Assembly: GCF_002290085.1 (NCBI RefSeq)
Contig: NZ_CP023173.1
Location: forward strand, 790,781-854,780
DNA: 64,000 nucleotides
Source: Mesoplasma chauliocola
GTDB taxonomy: Bacteria > Bacillota_I > Bacilli_A > Mycoplasmatales > Mycoplasmataceae
Direction of reading: 5' to 3'
The stretch's first letter is position 1. Every line of letters starts with the position of its first letter. The notes under the pieces were generated by a model. That model saw only the letters and a program-made list of their open reading frames with translations. It did no database searches and had not been told where the DNA came from. Both the position numbers and the translations under genes were made by a program. Positions 55,556 to 64,000 of this stretch are shown piece by piece.

Positions 55556-56169
55556 AATTTTATTTTTTCCAAAATTACTTCTTTAGTTTGAATAAAAACT
55601 TCTTCAGGGGTTTTCTCTGCATCAATAACTTTAATTCTTTGAGGTTCTTTTTTAGCTAATTCCTCAAATGCATTTTTAACATCTTCTTTAAATTTTTTAC
55701 CTTCTTCATCTAATCTGTTTTTTTCATAACTTCTATTAGACAATCTTTTTTCAGCTTCTTCAAAAGATAATTTAAAATAAAGCGTTAAATCAGGAAGAAA
55801 GCCTTTTAATATAGTTTTTTGTAAATTGTTTAAGTAATCAACACCTAATCCTCTAGCTCCACCTTGATATGCTGTGGTTGAATCCATAAATCTGTCAGAT
55901 ATAACAATGTATCCTTTTTCCAAATTTGGTTTGATCACTTTTTCAAGATGTTCTTTTCTAGCTGCAATAAATAGTAAAGCCTCTGTTCAAGGCTCCATAC
56001 CTTCACCACTTTTACTTAAAATTAAATCTCTAATCTTTTCTGATATTTGAACACCACCAGGTTCTCTAGTCATGATAACTTTATAATTTAAAGACTCAAG
56101 ATGTTCTTTTACTTTTTGAAGTGCTGTTGTTTTGCCACTGCCATCCATTCCTTCAATTGTTATAAACAT
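55543..56169 (-). CDS. tmk: Thymidylate kinase
   Basis: The 208-aa kinase phosphorylates dTMP to dTDP. The P-loop is [12 protein letters not shown], followed by TREPGG and [18 protein letters not shown]. Under table 4 the frame continues through a TGA to Trp-Lys-Lys-TAG, giving a 13-base overlap with holB; stopping at the TGA would be wrong here. It works after Tdk in thymidine salvage. Confidence 0.96.
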
Positions 56170-56171
56170 GA

Positions 56172-56762
56172 CTATACCTCGTATTTCTTTCTATTTTTAA
56201 ATGCGCTCTCCAATGTTGTTTCATCCATGTAATCTAAACTTCCACCCAAAGGAATACCCTTAGCAATTCTTGTAATATTTATATTTAAGTTTTTTGTTAA
56301 CTGATAAATATAGTTTGTTGTTAATTCTCCTTCAAATGTAGCATTTAACGCAAGAATTAATTCAGTTTCTTTATTTATTCTAGAAATTAATTTTTGAAAG
56401 TCTATATCGCTTGGTGTTTTTCTTTTATTAAGATTAATTTCAGCTCCCAAGACATGATATAAACCTTTATACTTATTTATTTTTTCTATATTATTAACAT
56501 CCAATTGATTTGCTACTACGCAAATAACATTTTGGTTTCTTTGTGAATCCTCGCAAATCATGCATTTATCATTTATTTTATAATAGTTGCAAATTTCACA
56601 AATGCTTATGTTCTTTTTAATTTTATCTAGTTGTGTAACGAAATTGTCTAAAGCTTCTTTATCAATTATAAGATTGTTTATTAATCTTTCAGATGTCTTT
56701 TTTGTCAAAGCGCTATTTTTACTTATATTCTCACTAATTTGCTCAAACAATTTCTTTTCCAT
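56172..56762 (-). CDS. recR: Recombination protein RecR
   Basis: The 196-aa protein has an N-terminal helix-hairpin-helix, a zinc finger formed by [16 protein letters not shown], and a Toprim domain with [18 protein letters not shown], followed by [19 protein letters not shown], the highly conserved C-terminal motif. It acts with RecO in RecA loading and repair. It begins 3 bases after dnaX; the ybaB gene that normally lies between the two is absent. Confidence 0.96.
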   Translation of the reverse strand: MEKKLFEQISENISKNSALTKKTSERLINNLIIDKEALDNFVTQLDKIKKNISICEICNYYKINDKCMICEDSQRNQNVICVVANQLDVNNIEKINKYKGLYHVLGAEINLNKRKTPSDIDFQKLISRINKETELILALNATFEGELTTNYIYQLTKNLNINITRIAKGIPLGGSLDYMDETTLESAFKNRKKYEV

Positions 56763-56765
56763 AAC

Positions 56766-58691
56766 CTAATCCTCTATTTCTATATCATCTATACCAAACA
56801 GTTTTGAAGCAACCTCTATAGTTTTTTCATCTAAATGACTAAATACAACTGATTGTTTTTTATTATCAAAGTAACTATCATAATTCATTTGAGCATAAGT
56901 TGGTAGCTGGTTATTTTCTTTTAACCTTTTAAACTGAATCTTAACTTCATTTCAAAAAATTTCATCAATTGGTAAGAATATTATTTTGCCAAATTGATTT
57001 TCGACATTTTTTCTAAATTCTTCGTTTTGCAATTTGAATATTAAATTATTAACATTTTCAAAATCTTCTGCTCTTATTAAAACTTCGTTGTTTGAAGCCG
57101 CAAGTATTTTAAAATTATAAAAATCTATAAAATTTGTTGCTTCTTTGCTATTTAATAAATTCCCTTGGTTATCTACTTCAAATATTCTATTAAATGACTT
57201 TTCAATTTCTTCTCGTTTTGCTTTATTTGCACCAACTAGTAAATTAATTATTTCATCTAATTGAATTTTGTAAGTTTTTTTATCTTCATTATCTACTAAG
57301 TTTTTACTTAGTTCAATTTTCAGGCTTGTCAACGTATCTATTGGTTCTTTTATTGTTTCAATAATTTCTGCTTTTTCAATTTTTACAGTTTCTTTAATAT
57401 TTAATTCAACCGCTTCAACAACTTTAAGTTCTTCACTAATTTCTGAATTATTTTGATCCTGAATAACTGTTTGAGCAGTTTCAAACATTTGCTCTTTATC
57501 TTTGACTTCCACTTTAATTTCTTCACTGACTTTTTGCTTAACTTGTTCACTAACAGTAATTGGTGAACTGTGTTCTATATTTTCTAAAATCGGGTGAGCA
57601 GAAACTTCTTTTGTTTGATGATTTAAAGATTTTAAAACACTTATTAGTAAGTAATTAAAATTAATGTTTGTACCCTTTGTTTTTGCATATGCTTCGCTTA
57701 AGTTATCAGCTATTTCAAACAGCGCTTTCATTTCAGCATTAGTAAAATCATTAACATCATTTACTTCTAATGTATTTAAAATTTCTTGATTACCTGTTAA
57801 TTTATATTCAATTATTTCTTTAACAATCTCAATTAAGCTTAATGTAAATACATCAAAATCCATTCCCTGATTATTTGCTGTTTCAAAGTATTCAATAATT
57901 GATTGTGCATTATTATTTAAAATATTTATCAATATTGATTTTTTCTCATTTTTTGTTGCTACATAAAAAACTGATTTTAAATCTTCAATTGTTATATGGT
58001 CTGTTGTAACTGTCATTAATTGCTCTATTATATTTAGTGCATCTCTTAGCGATCCTTCAGAAATAATGCCAACTTCATCTAAAACTGGTCTATCAATAGA
58101 ATAGCCTTCATTTTTACAAATAAAATGCATTCTATTAATAAGCGAGTTTCTATCAATTTTTTTAAAATTAAAAATTTGACATCTTGATAAAATTGTTGGA
58201 GGTATTTTTGCATATTCTGTAGTTGCCAAAATAAAAATTGCGTGTGTTGGTGGTTCTTCTAAAGTTTTAAGCAGAGCATTAAAAGCTGCTTTTGTAAGCA
58301 TATGAACTTCATCTATTATATAAATTTTATATTTTCCTAAGAAAGGCAAAGAGTTTATGTTATTTTTGATTTCCCTAATTTCGTCAACCCCATTATTAGA
58401 AGCTGCATCCATTTCAATAATATCAGGGTTTCTTTGCTCATTAGATGCAAAACAACTTTCACAATTTTCACAAGCAACTCCTTCACTAAGGTTTTTACAG
58501 TTAACACTTTTAGCCAAAATTCTAGCTATTGATGTTTTACCCGTACCCCTTTGTCCAGCAAATAAAAATGAATGGCTTATTTTATTATTTTTTAATTCGC
58601 TTTTTAAAATTTCAACAACATTTTGATGCCCAGCAATATCCCCAAAATTATTTGGTCTATATTTTCTATACAATGCTTTATTTTGTTCCAT
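56766..58691 (-). CDS. dnaX: DNA polymerase III gamma/tau subunit
   Basis: The 641-aa clamp-loader ATPase starts ALYRKYRPNNFGDIAGHQNV. Walker A is GQRGTGKTS, the zinc module uses four Cys (CKN... CENCESC), Walker B is YIIDEVHML with FNALLKTLEEPP, and the SRC arginine finger is ILSRCQIF. Residues about 370-470 are a Glu/Lys-rich linker, then a C-terminal domain IV/V. First gene of the dnaX-recR-tmk-holB-trmN6-tilS-ftsH-nagB run. Confidence 0.97.
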
Positions 58692-58842
58692 ATAACTCCT
58701 TTATTATAAATTTGCTTTTATTATTAATTTTATCATTTTTACAATTTTTAGATATGCTAAATATGCAAACTATATCTAGTTTCAATTTAATAAAGTAGTT
58801 TTTTATTACATTTCAACAATGTTTTTAATAATAAGTAAAAAA

Positions 58843-58866
58843 TATAATTAATATAAGGAGGTTGTT
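58843..58866 (+). promoter_or_regulatory. -10 box and ribosome binding site of the HAD pair
   Basis: TATAAT at 58843-58848 is followed by AAGGAGG, 7 bases before the ATG at 58868. The -35 is weak. The leader is therefore very short. Confidence 0.5.
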
Positions 58867-58867
58867 T

Positions 58868-59659
58868 ATGAAATGATGAATATCAGATTTTGATGGCACT
58901 CTAACTAAAATTAATTCAGAGTTGATTGAACAAAGGGAATTGAATTTTATAAAAGAGTGATGTCGAAAAAATAAATTTCTAATTGCCACAGGAAGAGACA
59001 AGGAATATGTGTGTAAATTAAAAGAAAAATATGATTTTAATTACGAATATATGATTGTGAACAATGGCGCTACCTTATATAAAAATGAAAAGCTAATTTT
59101 TAATATTGAAATAGATATGAATAAAAGAACTAAAATAATAGAAGCTTTGAAAAGAATTAAAGGCAATTTTGGAATTAGACTCGTTGATGATAAAAATAGC
59201 TTTACTTATAAAAATTTTGAAAGTAAATTAATGGATAGCATGGTCATGGATTGGTGAATAAATTTAAATCAAGATTTTTTAGCACTTGAAAAAATTATTC
59301 TAAAAAATAAATATTTAAATACAATTTGCTTATTTTTAGAAAATGAGGATGTTAGTGAACCAATAAGTTTATTTAAAAATATTGGTAATCTAAAAATAAT
59401 GAACACTGAAAAACATCTTTTGGAAATAGTTAATAGCAATACATCTAAAAGTAAAGGGATTTTGTATTTAAAAAATAAATACAAAATAAAGGAATGTAAT
59501 TTATTTGTTACTGGAAACGATATAAATGATGTTGAAATGTTAAAAGACTTTAAAAATTCATTTGTTTTAAACACAAGCTTGCCAGAAGTATTAAAAACTG
59601 GAAAACATATTATAGAAAGCGTAATTGAAATTAAAAATTACTTAAATGTTGAGGAATAG
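58868..59659 (+). CDS. Cof-type HAD phosphatase (copy 1)
   Basis: The 263-aa haloacid-dehalogenase hydrolase has motif I in ISDFDGTLT (nucleophile Asp9, acid Asp11), motif II in IATGRD, a cap domain of type C2, and motif IV in VTGNDINDVEM. Motif III Lys is in KSKGI. In motif IV the usual GDGxND is GNDIND. The first 13 residues are identical to the next gene's. Cof phosphatases act on sugar phosphates, PLP or FMN; the substrate cannot be read. Confidence 0.9.
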
Positions 59660-59662
59660 AAA

Positions 59663-60466
59663 ATGAAATGATGAATATCAGATTTTGATGGGACTTTAAC
59701 TCTAAATCCTAAAACAGAAGAAATAAACAAAGAAGATATGGATTTTATAAATGAATGATCGAATAAAAATAACTTTATAATAGCTACTGGAAGAGACGTT
59801 TCATATATTAATAATTTAATTAAAAAATATAATTTTAAAATCTCTTATAAGATAGCAAATAATGGTGCTGCTTTATATAAAGGAGATGAAGTTATTTTTA
59901 ATAAACCAATTTTAATGAACCAAAGAAAAGAAATTTATAAAATTTTGAAAAAACTGCATAATTTTGCTGGAATTAAAATAGCAGATCATAAGGTTTGTTT
60001 TATTCTTTCTGGAATAAATGAAGAAGAACCAAGATATGATGAAACAAGCGTCTTGCCACATTGATTTAATGTAGAAGATAACTTTGATAAATACATTAAC
60101 GAAGTAATTGAAAATGAAAATTTAAACAACATAACTTTATATGCACACCTACAAGATTTTGACTATATTTTCGACTTATTTAAAGATATTAAAAATATTA
60201 AAATTTTGCAAACATCTAATTTTGTAATTGAAATAATGCATGAAAGTGTTTCAAAACTTTCTGGGATTGACTTTTTGAAAAATAAATATGAGATTGACGA
60301 TAATGACATAATTGTCAGTGGCGATGGTGATAATGATTATGAAATGCTAAAAGAAATAAATAATTCTTTTGCTATGGAGAATGGGACAAAAAAAGCTTTA
60401 AGTGCAGGAAAAAAAACAATAGCTAAAGTTTGTGAAATTAAAAAATACATTAAGTTCGACGCTTAA
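59663..60466 (+). CDS. Cof-type HAD phosphatase (copy 2)
   Basis: This 267-aa paralogue of the gene before it starts 3 bases after that gene's stop. Motif I ISDFDGTLT, motif II IATGRDVSY, motif III in SKLSGIDFL, motif IV VSGDGDNDYEML, all canonical. It is closer to consensus than copy 1. Tandem duplication followed by divergence is the simplest origin. Confidence 0.92.
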
Positions 60467-60480
60467 TGTATTTTTTATCT
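60441..60480. terminator. Bidirectional intrinsic terminator
   Basis: AAAAATACATTAAG-TTCGACG-CTTAATGTATTTTT: a 14-bp stem with T-runs both ways, between the convergent HAD copy 2 and tadA genes. Confidence 0.9.
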
Positions 60481-60903
60481 TTTTTTTAAAAAAAACGAAC
60501 TTATTATATTTAAATATTTTTCTTCAAGATTTTTATTTTTATATTTACTTATTTTAACTTTTATTTTATTTATATTTATTTCATCTCTAAAACTCATTTT
60601 TAAGTTTTCAGATAAATATACTATTTCATTTATTTTAACTTGTTTTATAGCACCATAGCACATTATACAAGGCTCTAAACTTGTAAATATTTTATAATCT
60701 GAAAGATTAGTAATCTTAAGTTTTTTTAATGCTTTATTAATGGCGTTTATTTCAGCGTGCCCTGAAACTTTTTTATTCTTGTAGTAGTCATTAAAACTTG
60801 ATGCTACAATTTCATTGTTTATAAAAATACAAGAAAAAACAGGTATGTCCTTATGGTTTTTTTTATTTTCTAGCTTATTTATATATTTATCAATCTTTAT
60901 CAT
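60475..60903 (-). CDS. tadA: tRNA-specific adenosine deaminase
   Basis: The 142-aa deaminase makes inosine at position 34 of tRNA-Arg(ACG). The zinc site is formed by HAEINAI and EPCIMCYGA (PCxxC), the catalytic Glu being in HAE. It is divergent and shorter than E. coli TadA, as usual in Mollicutes. It is transcribed just before, and ends toward, the HAD pair; the SRP RNA gene lies directly upstream. Confidence 0.88.
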   Translation of the reverse strand: MIKIDKYINKLENKKNHKDIPVFSCIFINNEIVASSFNDYYKNKKVSGHAEINAINKALKKLKITNLSDYKIFTSLEPCIMCYGAIKQVKINEIVYLSENLKMSFRDEININKIKVKISKYKNKNLEEKYLNIISSFFLKKR

Positions 60904-60921
60904 AAGTTAATTATAAACAAA

Positions 60922-61003
60922 AAAACCATGATACAAGACACATTCCCTTATAGCTGCTACCTTCCGGTCCTGACTCATTCGGGCGTAATCTTTATCACGG
61001 CAT
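60922..61003 (-). ncRNA. ffs: Signal recognition particle RNA (4.5S-like)
   Basis: The minus strand carries the universally conserved SRP domain IV, GTCAGGACCGGAAGG followed by TAGCAGC, including the GGAAG tetraloop region and the asymmetric loop. The ends GCCGTGAT and ATCATGGT pair to close a single long hairpin of about 80 nt, followed by seven T as terminator. There is no Alu domain, so this is the small Mollicute form. Confidence 0.95.
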
Positions 61004-61043
61004 AAATATTATATATTTTATTACTTTATTTTAAAAGCATTAA

Positions 61044-61844
61044 CTAGTCAATTTTAATATCGCTTAATTTTTTGACTGTATGTCTTGCTTTATCTCTAAA
61101 ATTTAAATTATGATTTTGTTCAACAATATAAGAATTTTCAAAAAAATGCTCGAACATTGATAAATCATTATTGTCATCACCAACAACAATAATGTCTTTT
61201 ATATCAATATTAAAAATATCGATCATCTTTTTTATTGCATTTCCTTTTGAAACATTAAAATTATGAATTTCATTAAACGTAATTTCTTTTAAATTATTAG
61301 AAACAGAGCTAAATTTTAGACCTTTATTATTCAACGTTATTTTTAAGTTTTCTCAAGTTTGCAATTTACACCCCATTTTAAAACAAATCATTTCCTTATC
61401 TTTAATATATTCTAAGCCCTTGTTTTGAGGTGTCATTCCCATAAAAGTTTTTTCCATTTCTTTTGTTCACATATCATGGTAGAAAAAATTTTCTTCTCCA
61501 TCAAATGAATAAACAAGACTAAATATTTCTTTTCTATTTAGTTCAGCAAAATTTATTATTTCTTTTGTTAATTCGTCAGGTAAGTATTCAGCAAAAAGTT
61601 TATTACCCTTATTATCAAAAATAGCTGCGCCTGCATTTGTTATGTAATAGTCAGGTTCAAAATCCTCGTATTCGTTTTTTATGTGTTCATTGATATGTTC
61701 AAAAGGTCTACCTGTTGAAACAATAATTTTCCCTTTTTCTGCCTGAATTTTTTTAACAAATTCCATGTCTTCTTTTGTTATTCTATTTAATTCATCTTTG
61801 CTGTTTCTTAAAGTTCCATCAAAGTCTGTAAATAATCACTTCAT
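61044..61844 (-). CDS. Cof-type HAD phosphatase (copy 3)
   Basis: The 266-aa HAD hydrolase has motif I in LFTDFDGTLR, motif II in IVSTGRPFEH, motif III Lys in VSKGNAI and motif IV in VVGDDNNDLSM. The start MKW and the layout match the tandem pair at 58868-60466 but it is on the opposite strand. Only a short-spaced AGGA precedes the ATG. Its substrate is unknown. Confidence 0.9.
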
Positions 61845-61907
61845 ATTCCTAGTACCATTTTTTCTTTCAAGAACATTATACATTTATAGATTTTTAAAAA
61901 CATTTTA

Positions 61908-61940
61908 AAATAAAAAAAATAACAGTTTCCTGTTATTTAA
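61908..61940 (-). terminator. Intrinsic terminator of rpmH-rnpA-yidC
   Basis: On the minus strand AAATAACAG-GAAA-CTGTTATTT followed by TTTTTATTTT, directly after the yidC stop at 61943. Confidence 0.9.
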
Positions 61941-61942
61941 AA

Positions 61943-63196
61943 TTAATTTTTGCTTAGTTTTGATAATCTCTTTTCTTCTTGACGTCTTCTACGTTGAACT
62001 TCTTGCACAGAGCGATTTGCTTTGTGTTGGTTTCAGAAGAAGAAACCTAAAGTTTGTAAAATTTGATAAGTTGATGAGAATATTCAATAAATAGCAACCC
62101 CTGAAGCAACTGAAGCAACAACAAAGATAAATACGAAAGCAAAAACTCCTTGCATAATAAATTGTTTTTTACGTGATTTTCTTTGTGCTTCTGTCAAAGT
62201 CACAGATTTTTGTTTAATTGCTTGTAATACCAATGGTAACAACATAGAAATAATTTGAAGTGGTAAATAAACTGCTAATAAACTTAAATAAACTACTTCA
62301 CCACTTAACAATTGTGTTCATGGTTTTTCAATTAAAGCAATTAGTCCTACGTTTGCAATTTTTAATGATTTTGTTGATCTAACAATCGCATATATCGCAA
62401 ATAGGAACGGCATTGATGCAAATGCTCCAGCCATTGATGAAAATGGTGAGAAGTTCTCTTTTTTGTAAAGAGCTTGCATTTCTGCATTTTGTTTTTGTCT
62501 AGCTTCAGGAGATTTATCTCCTTTGTACTTAGCTTGAATTTCTGCTTGTTTTAACTGAACAGACTGTTGTTTATGCTGATTTGCTTGCGACTTTCACGTA
62601 AATGCAAGAGAAATAGATTTAATAATAATAACTGTAAATAAAATAGCAAATATAACTGCAATACCATAGCTCTTGTCATCAATTTCTGGATTTAATGTCC
62701 CCGACATACCTTTTATTAGCGCGTTAAGCAATAACGCCGTTGGGAAAACAAAGAATCCATAGAAAGGTGAACCTGTTTTTGAGAATGCTTCACCTCATGA
62801 ACTTATAACATTATAAGCATATTGGTGACCTGATAAACCTGTTATTGATACAACCCAGTTTTGCGATGGTGTTTCACCTAAAGAAGAAATCACAATTTCA
62901 AATGAAACACCTGGCATATAAACTCTTCTACCTGTCATGTCTGTTACTTCTTGAATTAAATATGGGTCTTGATACATTTGTACACATCCCCAAATCATTG
63001 AAATAATAATAAATAAGAATCCTAGAATTTTAATTCATTTTCAAATTAACTTTAATATTCTTTTTCTATCATTACTATCTGACATTCTTTGTCAAAAAGT
63101 TTTTTTTGTTTTTGTGGTGCTATTTGATGAATTTAAATATGACATAACACCATTTTTATTTGAGTTAGCCATAAATAACTTATTTTCGTTATACAA
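61943..63196 (-). CDS. yidC: Membrane protein insertase YidC
   Basis: The 417-aa YidC/Oxa1 insertase has five membrane segments in the C-terminal two thirds, with the core FAWSPFSSMAGAFASMPFLF-type region (here NFSPFSSMAGAFASMPFLFA) and a basic tail RRRRQEEKRLSK. The start is placed at a TTG because AAGGAGG lies 8 bases upstream of it; the first ATG is 8 codons further in and has no ribosome binding site. It ends with a terminator and is third in rpmH-rnpA-yidC. Confidence 0.95.
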
Positions 63197-63212
63197 AATT
63201 AGCACCTCCTTG

Positions 63213-63545
63213 CTATTTTAAAAACCTATTAATTAGTTTTTTTAATTCTTTTAAATTTTGATCATATGTATTTTGAGTCATTCTGTTTCTTGCAATTATA
63301 ACTATGTCATAAGAGAATTCAGGAAATGATTTCATACAATCTTGAATCATCATTCTAATTTGTCTTTTTATTTTATTTCTTAATACAGCATTACCTATTT
63401 TTTTACCAACACTAATACCATATCTAAAATAATCTCTCTCGTTTTTTAAGTAATAAATAACAAACGAAGAATTTCTTTGAAATTCTTGTTTAGCTATTAT
63501 TTCTTGAAATTCAAAATTTTTTTTAATAATTTTTTTATTTTTCAT
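63213..63545 (-). CDS. rnpA: Ribonuclease P protein component
   Basis: The 110-aa basic protein contains the RNR signature as GNAVLRNKIKRQIRMM, and the FxxV-type segment FRYGISVGKKIG. It binds RNase P RNA and the 5' leader of pre-tRNA. The ATG reading MKNKKIIKK is chosen; a TTG five codons upstream is possible, and neither has a strong ribosome binding site. It follows rpmH by 19 bases. Confidence 0.94.
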   Translation of the reverse strand: MKNKKIIKKNFEFQEIIAKQEFQRNSSFVIYYLKNERDYFRYGISVGKKIGNAVLRNKIKRQIRMMIQDCMKSFPEFSYDIVIIARNRMTQNTYDQNLKELKKLINRFLK

Positions 63546-63564
63546 TCTTTTATCAAACAAAGTA

Positions 63565-63699
63565 TTAAGCTGTTAATTTAGCTCTACCTTTTGCTCTACG
63601 AGCTTTGATAACTTTTCTTCCATTTTTAGTTGCCATTCTAGCTCTAAAACCGTGAACACGTGCGTGTTTAATTTTTGATGGTTGTCAAGTTCTTTTCAT
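63565..63699 (-). CDS. rpmH: 50S ribosomal protein L34
   Basis: The 44-aa protein starts [20 protein letters not shown] (one TGA-Trp) and is near consensus for L34. AAAGGGGG precedes the ATG. A TATAAT on the minus strand at 63739-63744 is the probable -10. It is the first gene left of the origin. Confidence 0.97.
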
Positions 63700-63744
63700 T
63701 GTATTCAAACCCCCTTTTAAAGTTGATAATTCTTGTTAATTATA

Positions 63745-64000
63745 ATATAAACACTTAAAAAAGTATAGTTTTTCTTTTTTATTTTTGTTTTTATTTTTAT
63801 ACCTATATTTCTTTAATAAGTTTTCAACAATTATACCTACCTAATGTGGAAAAGTGGAAAAAACCTTTTAAAATAATAAACATTTGTGATTTTCTTAAGT
63901 TTATTATGTTTGTAATTTATAAATTTATTTTTTTATACACAGATTGTGGAAAACTTATCCTTTTATATGTTTTAATTTATTTTATGAAGGGGATTACATA
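63745..64000. other. Putative oriC region upstream of dnaA
   Basis: No gene lies between rpmH and the right edge apart from control sequence. Three 9-mers fit the DnaA-box consensus: TGTGGAAAA at 63845-63853 and 63945-63953, and TTATACACA at 63933-63941. A fourth, weaker one (TTTTCAACA) is at 63821. Between them lies a very A/T-rich stretch (about 63865-63932) suited to strand opening. The region ends with AAGGGG at 63987-63992 and 8 bases, the spacing of a start codon at the first base beyond the window, presumably dnaA. Confidence 0.8.

Noticed and set aside
60922..61003. Structured RNA considered as tmRNA or RNase P RNA
   Set aside because: It is only about 80 nt and contains the exact SRP domain IV core, so it is SRP RNA.

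Overview
The window looks like a Mollicute of the Mesoplasma/Entomoplasma (Spiroplasma-related) type. It is very AT-rich, TGA must be read as tryptophan (translation table 4) to keep nearly every gene open, and genes are short-spaced and often overlap by a few bases. Two guanine/2'-deoxyguanosine-family riboswitches are present, and variants of that family were first described in Mesoplasma florum. The right edge carries rpmH, rnpA and yidC, a cluster of DnaA-box-like 9-mers, and a ribosome binding site that ends exactly at the window edge. The window therefore appears to be the last 64 kb of a chromosome numbered from dnaA. Nearly all genes are on the minus strand, as expected for leading-strand genes running away from an origin at the right end. 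All gene ends given here use table 4. No tRNA, rRNA, insertion sequence, phage or CRISPR array was seen.

Left part (1-13 kb): a partial unknown gene, an acetyltransferase, then an overlapping chain in transcription order: an ABC-ATPase look-alike (upstream, 7.7-9.6 kb), nrnA, tdk, prfA, prmC, a large membrane protein, a TsaC-like protein and a nuclease-like unknown. rpmE, fba and a two-gene ABC exporter follow. 13-19 kb: manA, a fructose-family PTS IIABC with an added coiled coil, an RpiR regulator and pyrG. 19-29 kb: rpoE, an HD phosphohydrolase and gltX; a cystine-type symporter with a CoA-disulfide-reductase-like flavoenzyme; topA, an MBL-fold hydrolase and an alkyltransferase.

29-42.6 kb is a nucleobase/nucleoside region: a uracil permease with an attenuator and leader peptide, ygjP/ychF, rsmG, pgsA, an amino acid permease, then a BMP lipoprotein, deoD, two permeases and a double ATPase. 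The last five form one nucleoside uptake and phosphorolysis system. It is controlled by two purine-type riboswitches with different J2/3 sequences.

42.7-44 kb encodes the most unusual protein in the window: an HU DNA-binding domain fused through a Lys-rich repeat linker to two transmembrane segments. 44-51 kb: mnmG, a complete N-acetylglucosamine route (nagE, nagA, nagB) with cutC and a small membrane protein. 51-58.7 kb: ftsH, tilS, trmN6-like, holB, tmk, recR, dnaX. 58.7-64 kb: three related HAD phosphatases, tadA, the SRP RNA, yidC, rnpA, rpmH and the origin region.
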